Below are positions 57,594 through 64,000 of a stretch of 64,000 nucleotides of DNA, piece by piece. Where the stretch lies: contig CAVPYB010000010.1 of assembly GCA_963709875.1 (NCBI GenBank), positions 310,001 through 374,000 on the forward strand, in the 5' to 3' direction. Source of the stretch: JAQBDA01 sp963709875 (GTDB lineage Bacteria; Chloroflexota; Anaerolineae; Anaerolineales; UBA4823). A program made the translations under genes and the position numbers. Below the pieces are notes generated by a model that ran no database searches, was not told where the DNA came from, and saw only the letters and a list, made by a program, of their open reading frames with translations. Every line of letters begins with the position of its first letter. Position 1 is the first letter of the stretch.

Positions 57594-57941
57594 AATTGCT
57601 GCCCGGATACGTTCCTGTTCTACGCCAATGCGACCGCGTTTTGGGAAGAGATCAGTCGGGAGATGGCAGTCTACGACCCGCATCCACGCGTGATCCTGCT
57701 CGACCTGGAAGCCAGCAAGCAGCTCGACATTACCACCGCCAATGTCATGGTAGAGATGGTGTAGGAGCAGCAAGAGACCGGGTGTGAGATCTGGCTGGCA
57801 CGAGTGAACTACTAGGCGCGCGATCTGCTCGAAATGAGCGCCGTGCTGGAGCTCATCGGTGAGCAGCGGATTTTCCTGACCGTCCACCGGGTTGTGAAAG
57901 AGTTCCGCGATAAATATCCCGTGGAATCGGGGACAGGTTAG
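57594..57941 (+). pseudogene. STAS-domain remnant of a SulP-type transporter
   Basis: One frame reads TFLFYANATAFWEEISREMA, then PRVILLDLEASKQLDITTAN, TGCEIWLARVNY and RDLLEMSAVLELIGEQRIF, the C-terminal STAS domain of sulfate-permease-type transporters. Two amber codons (57762 and 57813 region) interrupt it, and the membrane part is missing. It is a decayed fragment in the gap between the DUF4332 gene and the LamG gene. Confidence 0.75.
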
Positions 57942-58010
57942 ACCGGTAGCAGCTCGTATGAGCCGTTATTCGATTGCAATGCAGTCTTACACATCGGAAG
58001 GGAGGAGATT

Positions 58011-61000
58011 ATGCGTTCATTTGCCCAGTCTGATAAAACAAGCCAATATCCCACCGTTGTGGTCCATCAAGGCATGGTTATCGCTCTGGTGGCGGATAAT
58101 AAAGAGATCAGCTATCGCGTGCTGGATGTAAAACCATCCATCTCAAACGATGACGATGGTTGGACGGGTTCGCGCACATTGAAGTTTCCTGAGGAGCTGC
58201 GTCCCGCAGGGATCAGCCTGGTCACCACCGGAGTAACCCAGAGCGAAATCGCAGCTGATGCGCCGTTCCGGGCTCTTTCGGACGGGAAATACATTTACAT
58301 TTTCCGTCAGTCTGTAGAAGGCACTCTGCTGGCCGATCGTTTCATATACGATCGTGTTACCCAGGAGCTGAAAGCGAACGTAGAACCTCGCTACCAGCGC
58401 AGCCGCAAGAAAGACATCCCCGACAGCCGCAAAGATACGATCGATTATCAAAGCATCGAGAGAGATGTCTTCTACGAGCCGACGCTGGAACTGCAGCTCT
58501 CCGGTGCGATCAAAGGGGGCTGCTTTACGGTACTGATCCTGCCATCAAATATCCCAGGGCAGTCACGTTGGTTGATCTTCGCCGAAAATGCAGCCACAAG
58601 CCGCTTCGACTCGTACTCCATTCGCAAGGGGGCGGATGGCTTGTTCGACCTGGGCGACGTGTTGGAATGCAACTTCGAGCTGAAATCGATGGATGGGCAA
58701 TTATTACTTCCCCACGGTGCAGGTCTGGATGCGGTCCTGTACGCCCAACAGGAACGGGTGACCGATAACTTTGAACGTAAGGCAAAGATCAAGCGCGCCC
58801 AGCGTGTGATGCTGGCAGCTACCACGCAGCACCCTACCGGCGGAGATCAATTAGCAGTCCTGGATTATGCGCTGGGCAGAGATGGCAGCCTGGTGCGGGT
58901 TCCGGATGAGAGCACGCTGGTGATCCCGGAGATCGATCTGGCGCAAGATCAGGTCACGCTGCCCGTCATCCTGGAGGACTACCGCGGCTTGGACCTGAAG
59001 GCTGCAATTTTGAAACCGGTCAGTACGAAGGTGGCTCCATACCTCTTCGACAGCGCGGATGGTCTGGTGCATCTGTATTTCTGCGGTCTGCCGGCACCTG
59101 GTGAGAGCAAGGGCCAGTTCTACGTTGCACAGTTCGATACCACGGTTGCCCGGCCCGCGATCATCCTGCCCATCCTTCCAGAGGAGAAAGGCTCAGCCGT
59201 ATTGAGAGCTGTACGACCAGGGTCGCAGATGAACGGTGCCAGTCTCTCCATAGCCCCATGGAAGGATAAGGAGCACTGCCGGGTCTCTCTGCAAACCAGT
59301 GATGGCACGATCGAGACCTGGGATGAAATGCCGCGCCGGCTGGACAAATTCATGGCTGTCATGAACGGGGCGACGGCGTCCGATCCGAAAGACCCGCGCA
59401 TCGATAAGGGTGAGCTGCTGTTCTACGAGACGGAACTCCACCGCCGGTACACCAGCCCGCGTGAAGCCTTCGTGGCGTATGATATCCCCTCGGGGATCGG
59501 AGCGCTGCGCGCTGAGAGCTGGCAGCCGCTCGTTCAGGACCAGCCGTCGCCGGTAATCGAGATCAAGAGCGGCCGCCGGGCGGAGCTGTGCAAGCTGACC
59601 CTTAATCTGATGGTGGATGGTGTGCTGGTCACGGAGACATGGACGGACGTACCCCGCCAGGTTGAGTTGATGCTGATGGTGCTCTCCGGTCAGGTCACTG
59701 AGGATGCGCAAGACCCAGAAGTCAAAGTGGGGCAGAAGATCGTTTACAAACCCGGCGCCAAACCCACCTCCACAGACCCGCTTGCCGACCTGACGGCCGG
59801 TTCTAATTTATTCCGCTTCGAAAACCACGGCGCATCCGGGAAGATCATCGATCAGAAGGTCGCTATGCGGAGGTTCGAAACCCGCGGCTCGCTGCTGTTT
59901 TTTGTTGAGAGCAAAATCAGCGCCGATGACGCCATGCTGGTTTCGGTTAATAATGTCACCAACCAGCCGGTGACGGATCAGGGAGTGGATGCGCAGTGGA
60001 TCCCCGAGCCCCTGGGCAACGCGCTGAATATCAGCAGCGGTGGCTACGTCCAGCTCGAGCAGGATATCCTACCCCGCCGTAAATACCAGGGGGATTTGAC
60101 CCTGGAGGCCTGGGTAAAACCCGGTCCTGGCAAAGGCTTCAAACAGATAGTCACCAGCAACCTGGATGCCAAAACCCGATTTTTCCTGGGGTTGAAACCG
60201 GTCCTGGACAGCAGCGATCAGAACCTGGAGTATTACCTTCCTTTCGCGGGTTCCCAGAGCAGCGTCATCGAGCCGGAAGGCAAAGCAAGTCATGGGATCA
60301 AAACCGGCGAATGGAACCATGTTGCAGCCGTCTATAACACCTCGAATGCACTCAACCTGGATGGGCAAGGGAGCGTCGATTGCGGTAACAATGACGCTCT
60401 CCGGCTGGTCCCCGCGATCACGGTTGAGGCCTGGGTGGGGAGCAGCATAACAGGACGGAAGCAAGTGATCGCTTCCAAATGGGGCAGAGAGGCCAAAAAT
60501 CAGAGCTGGGAGCTGTTCATCGACATGGATAACAAAGCTGGTTTCAGCGTACGTGAACGAACTGGAGGTAAGCTCTTCACTGTGAAGAGCAGCTCGGTGT
60601 TCGTCGACGGAAAGCAGCACCACGTTGCCGGGGTGTTCGACAGCAACTCCCGCGAGGAAACCGCCATCCAATTTGATGGAGTAGATGACTATGTGAGCAT
60701 CCCTGCGACCGGCCTGAAAGGTGCCAAAGCGCCGCATACTGTTGAAGCCTGGATCTGGATGGATAAATATCCAACCGCTCGAGGCTGGATCCTGAACCTG
60801 GGCAAAACAGCCGGTGCCGGCAACCATCATTGGTTGATTCATCCTGACGGCAGCACCCAGCTGGGAGTTTGGGAAGGAGCACAGCAAAATCCAGTTCTGC
60901 CGCTTCAGGAGTGGTTCCACCTGGCCATGATTTACGATGGCAAGGGGCTTACCTGTTATCTCAACGGCATTCAAAACGGGTCATCGTTAGATGCAACCTT

Positions 61001-64000
61001 CGATCTGGGCGAGGGTAAACTTGTCCTGGGGGCGCTGGTTGAGGCTGGTGGATATGTAAAAGATGAGATCAATACGCTCTGGGCAGGGAAGATGAACAAC
61101 CTCCGGGTGTGGGATCGGGCTTTGAGCGAGGCTGAGGTGCGCGCCAGCATGATCAAACCTGCCAACGAAGTGAGCGGTGCGGCAGGCCATTGGGCATTCG
61201 ATCAGGTAGATAAGCTGGTCGGTAAAGTGAATGACAGGGCTGGGAATAACACCGGTGTGATTGTAGGAAATCCGGAGTTTGTTGAAATCGATAAAGGGCT
61301 GTACCGGCAGCAGATTTTCGTTGATGGAAATGTGGAGGACTGGCAGTGGCTGTACTATCCACCCGATAGTGATTGGTCTCTCAAGACTGATATTCCATTT
61401 GATTCTAAGACAAGTATCGATTTCAAAATTAGAGGAAGCAAACCGGAGCTAAAAATTGGTGATGTACTTATTATTGGATCGGAGCAGTTCGGGATAAAAG
61501 AAATCTCCTTTGGAGGAGCTACTGGTGAATCTATTGTTGTTGACCGTCAGTTCAACAATTCAATGAAGACCACCCACAATAAGAATGATGAAATATTACT
61601 GACCCGCAATCCGAACGCTTGGCTGACATCATCAGACATGGACTCGTTGTTCCAGATCGCTGAAATTACCGATACCGCGGACACAAACGTCCGCATCGGC
61701 GCAACCGCCGCAGATACGGATTACTTCACCGGGACCATCGACGAAGTCCGAATCTGGAATCTCGGTCGCACAGCATGGCAGATCGCACAATTTAAGGATG
61801 GGGCGCTCCCAAGGGATGAAAAAGGCCTGGCTGCCCGCTGGAGCTTCGATGAAGGACGCGGCAGGGTAGCTTATGATGCCACGAACACCAGCCACGGCAA
61901 GCTGCTGCATCCCACTGGTACTATGTTGGAGAAGAATGAGTTATGGGCGCCCTCGGATCGAGATGTGAGTTGGAGCCTATTCCTGAATGGCGACAAGGTG
62001 GCAGGCACAGATAGGACGCGGAAGCTTTATGTCGATGAGAAAGTTGATCTTTATGGGGATGCAGATCATTTCCTCTTAGGCGCGGCCTTGAAATCAGACC
62101 GGCCTGTATCCAACTATGCGGGTTTTCTGGATGAGGTCCGTATTTGGAACCAGGCGCGCAAACCCGAGCAAATACGGGACAACATGTATCGATTGCTGTA
62201 TGGAGGTGAGCAAAGGCTGATCGCCTACTGGACATTTGACGAAGACATCGGCAGCACAGCCCTGAACGACCATTCCGGGAACGCTCAGAGTGGAAGAATA
62301 TCTGCAGGGGCGAGCATTCAACCTTCTACCGCGCCGATTGGGAATGAGAGCCCACTGATAAAACATATCTACAAGGGCCTGGACCGCAGATTCAATGCCA
62401 AGATCAACGCCACACCATCTGCAGCCGAATATGGTGACCTGCAGACCGATGCTGAGGGAAACCTCTTCGGGGTCCTAAAGCGCTTTTACTTCTGTCCGCT
62501 AGACAGCGGCCCAGCCATGCTAACCGGATTCAAGATCGGTGAGCTGGAGATGAATTTCATCAGCCAGGTACAGACTGCACCTACTTTGATCGGATATATC
62601 GAGGGGGCGCCGCCGGTACCAAGCGAGAATTTGACGGTCAACGATCCCGACTCGGATGATTATGTCGGCACGAGTGCCATCACCCTGACCGAGTCTTCCG
62701 AGAATATTCAGATCTATTCAGCTTCCCGTGATGAGGGCTTCGATATGTCGGTAGGCTTTAAGATCGGAGCTGCGATCAATGCAAGAGTTGATGCGGGCAT
62801 CGCGGTGGAGAATGAAATCATCCGTGCCGAAGCGATCCTGGCTGCCCAAGGAAAATTCGAGTACAGCAATTCTTACTTGAGTTCTGCACAGGTGAGCGCC
62901 ACTTCCAGCCGCTCGCTATCGAACAGGCTTCAGCTGCGAGGCAGTTGGGAGGAGAAACAAGTTCACGACCGCTCAGGCGCATCTCGCTTCCTCAATCCGC
63001 AGGTTGGACAGCGCTACATCCCCAATAACATGGGCTATGCGCTGGTCAAATCGGCGACCGCAGACCTGTTCGCACTGCGCCTCAAGCACGACGGCACGCT
63101 GGTCGCTTACCAGGTGCTGCCCAACCCGGAAATTCCTGAGGACTGGAACATCATCATGTTCCCCATCAACCCGAAGTACGTCAAGAATGGGACTCTGGAT
63201 GGGATGGTTGGCCTGGTAGCCGATCAAGATTACCCGAATGCCAGCGATGGCGAGCGTGGCTCTTTCTTCAAACCTCTGGAAGCCTATGCTCTAAAGGCGC
63301 GCATAGACCGTGAGGCCAAAAAGCAGGAAGGTTTCTATAACCGCTTTGATGCATACGGCGAGACCGGTGGTGGAGTGGGAGCTGATGATTATTTATCAAA
63401 AGATCTCGAAAAGCCGCGCACAGAACTGGGCTACGATTGGACTTCGACTGCCAGGCAGAATAAACGCAGCCTGGTGAACACTTACGTCTGGACGGCAGCC
63501 GGTGGTTTATTCGCCGAGGAGCAGCAGTTTTCAACCATCCGCGAGGAATCCAAAGGCGGCGCGTATCAATTCCTGGGTATGGGGGGCTTGTATGCTGAGT
63601 ACAGGATGGCGGTCGGTGGCGTTGGTTTTTATGGGGAGCTGGACGTCTTGCTTGGAACACATATCAATACAACGATGACGCAGGCGTGGCAGGAGTCCGC
63701 CGCGTTTGGGCTGAGCATCGACCTGGAAGGAGAAGGGTTCATAAACCGTTGGGTTGGGGATCCTGGCCGGTCTTCCGGGTATTACTTGCCAGAATTTTGT
63801 CCCGGCAAGGTTGATGCCTACCGCTTCATGTCATTTTACCTTGCTCCTGAAGTAAGCAATTTCAATGATTTCTTCTCGAAAGTGGTGGATCAAAACTGGT
63901 TATATGAGCGCGGTCCTTACAGCGGTCAGTACCTGCCTAACGCGCGCGCCCTGCGCCAGGCTGCCAGCAACCTGAACCAGGTCTGGCGGGTGCTGCACAG
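58011..64000 (+). CDS. Giant LamG-repeat protein (5' part, runs off the window)
   Basis: ATG 58011 follows GGGAGGAG seven bases away; the frame stays open for at least 1996 codons to the window end. No signal peptide is apparent. Residues 1-620 are beta-rich with no recognised family. From about residue 670 there are at least five concanavalin A/LamG-like units (LTLEAWVKPGPGKGFKQIVT, ITVEAWVGSSITGRKQVIAS, HTVEAWIWMDKYPTARGWI, each ending in NxRVWxRALS or EVRIWN). A shorter alpha/beta region from about 1450 (RFYFCPLDSGPAM, VKSATADLFALRLKHDGTLV) precedes a final segment with Gly-rich strands. It may be a surface or contractile-system adhesin; the function is unknown. Confidence 0.8.
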   Translation, partial: MRSFAQSDKTSQYPTVVVHQGMVIALVADNKEISYRVLDVKPSISNDDDGWTGSRTLKFPEELRPAGISLVTTGVTQSEIAADAPFRALSDGKYIYIFRQSVEGTLLADRFIYDRVTQELKANVEPRYQRSRKKDIPDSRKDTIDYQSIERDVFYEPTLELQLSGAIKGGCFTVLILPSNIPGQSRWLIFAENAATSRFDSYSIRKGADGLFDLGDVLECNFELKSMDGQLLLPHGAGLDAVLYAQQERVTDNFERKAKIKRAQRVMLAATTQHPTGGDQLAVLDYALGRDGSLVRVPDESTLVIPEIDLAQDQVTLPVILEDYRGLDLKAAILKPVSTKVAPYLFDSADGLVHLYFCGLPAPGESKGQFYVAQFDTTVARPAIILPILPEEKGSAVLRAVRPGSQMNGASLSIAPWKDKEHCRVSLQTSDGTIETWDEMPRRLDKFMAVMNGATASDPKDPRIDKGELLFYETELHRRYTSPREAFVAYDIPSGIGALRAESWQPLVQDQPSPVIEIKSGRRAELCKLTLNLMVDGVLVTETWTDVPRQVELMLMVLSGQVTEDAQDPEVKVGQKIVYKPGAKPTSTDPLADLTAGSNLFRFENHGASGKIIDQKVAMRRFETRGSLLFFVESKISADDAMLVSVNNVTNQPVTDQGVDAQWIPEPLGNALNISSGGYVQLEQDILPRRKYQGDLTLEAWVKPGPGKGFKQIVTSNLDAKTRFFLGLKPVLDSSDQNLEYYLPFAGSQSSVIEPEGKASHGIKTGEWNHVAAVYNTSNALNLDGQGSVDCGNNDALRLVPAITVEAWVGSSITGRKQVIASKWGREAKNQSWELFIDMDNKAGFSVRERTGGKLFTVKSSSVFVDGKQHHVAGVFDSNSREETAIQFDGVDDYVSIPATGLKGAKAPHTVEAWIWMDKYPTARGWILNLGKTAGAGNHHWLIHPDGSTQLGVWEGAQQNPVLPLQEWFHLAMIYDGKGLTCYLNGIQNGSSLDATFDLGEGKLVLGALVEAGGYVKDEINTLWAGKMNNLRVWDRALSEAEVRASMIKPANEVSGAAGHWAFDQVDKLVGKVNDRAGNNTGVIVGNPEFVEIDKGLYRQQIFVDGNVEDWQWLYYPPDSDWSLKTDIPFDSKTSIDFKIRGSKPELKIGDVLIIGSEQFGIKEISFGGATGESIVVDRQFNNSMKTTHNKNDEILLTRNPNAWLTSSDMDSLFQIAEITDTADTNVRIGATAADTDYFTGTIDEVRIWNLGRTAWQIAQFKDGALPRDEKGLAARWSFDEGRGRVAYDATNTSHGKLLHPTGTMLEKNELWAPSDRDVSWSLFLNGDKVAGTDRTRKLYVDEKVDLYGDADHFLLGAALKSDRPVSNYAGFLDEVRIWNQARKPEQIRDNMYRLLYGGEQRLIAYWTFDEDIGSTALNDHSGNAQSGRISAGASIQPSTAPIGNESPLIKHIYKGLDRRFNAKINATPSAAEYGDLQTDAEGNLFGVLKRFYFCPLDSGPAMLTGFKIGELEMNFISQVQTAPTLIGYIEGAPPVPSENLTVNDPDSDDYVGTSAITLTESSENIQIYSASRDEGFDMSVGFKIGAAINARVDAGIAVENEIIRAEAILAAQGKFEYSNSYLSSAQVSATSSRSLSNRLQLRGSWEEKQVHDRSGASRFLNPQVGQRYIPNNMGYALVKSATADLFALRLKHDGTLVAYQVLPNPEIPEDWNIIMFPINPKYVKNGTLDGMVGLVADQDYPNASDGERGSFFKPLEAYALKARIDREAKKQEGFYNRFDAYGETGGGVGADDYLSKDLEKPRTELGYDWTSTARQNKRSLVNTYVWTAAGGLFAEEQQFSTIREESKGGAYQFLGMGGLYAEYRMAVGGVGFYGELDVLLGTHINTTMTQAWQESAAFGLSIDLEGEGFINRWVGDPGRSSGYYLPEFCPGKVDAYRFMSFYLAPEVSNFNDFFSKVVDQNWLYERGPYSGQYLPNARALRQAASNLNQVWRVLH

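Noticed and set aside
57600..57941. STAS fragment as a UGA selenoprotein
   Set aside because: The interrupting codons are UAG, not UGA, and the upstream part is missing.
59865..59890. GGTTCGAAACCC resembling a tRNA T-arm
   Set aside because: It lies inside the open LamG reading frame, and no acceptor stem or other arms are present.

Overview
The window looks like a chromosomal segment of a Gram-positive-type or monoderm-like bacterium, most likely a member of Chloroflexota (Anaerolineae). This rests on the GC-rich core genes, a secreted protein ending in a KIYLPM-type tail, multi-GAF diguanylate cyclases, FtsX-permease operons, and REP-like palindromes built on GTCATTGCGAG. No rRNA or tRNA gene is visible, so the taxonomy is an inference.

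Layout. 1-11.7 kb: single regulators and enzymes, including a selenoprotein of the glycine/betaine reductase B family with an in-frame UGA (4238-5074), and a 7TM-PAS-GAF-GGDEF c-di-GMP synthase (5440-9550). 11.8-20.1 kb: one leftward ABC export operon with two pairs of FtsX permeases, one ATPase, one lipoprotein membrane-fusion subunit, and a TetR regulator with a palindromic operator. 20.1-21.6 kb: a metal-dependent amidohydrolase.

21.9-32.9 kb is the standout region. At least nine integron-type attC recombination sites alternate with short, unrelated, same-strand genes: an unknown protein with a duplicated hydrophobic motif, a trypsin-like protease, a SAM methyltransferase, small membrane proteins, a nucleoside phosphorylase, an SRPBCC protein, a histidine kinase, an alpha/beta hydrolase without its nucleophile, and an immunity-like protein. 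No integrase gene is seen, so this is a cassette array lacking an integrase (CALIN type). 33-41.5 kb continues with small rightward enzyme genes (two SDRs, DinB/ClbS, deazaflavin reductase, DUF3592, DUF4256, ABM, cyclases, glycosyltransferase) that have no clear attC sites.

41.6-57.5 kb: ATP-grasp/GNAT pair, a GNAT-nitrilase fusion, a three-gene operon ending in a candidate new small selenoprotein with a His-rich tail (46303-46545), a membrane sulfatase-like protein, a truncated deiodinase-like selenoprotein (49574-49990), a caspase-repeat-lectin-like protein, a lipoprotein hydrolase, and two helical proteins, one with a C-terminal helix-hairpin-helix DUF4332 module. 58.0-64.0 kb: a very large LamG-rich protein that runs off the window.

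Three independent in-frame UGA codons, each followed by a plausible bacterial SECIS hairpin with a G-starting loop 16-19 nt downstream, support each other and imply that this organism decodes UGA as selenocysteine. Separately, some 20 genes or gene parts are broken by single-base indels, nearly all one-base expansions that restore a full-length family member when one base is removed. This looks more like a sequencing-error pattern than gene decay, so the affected genes are annotated across the breaks.
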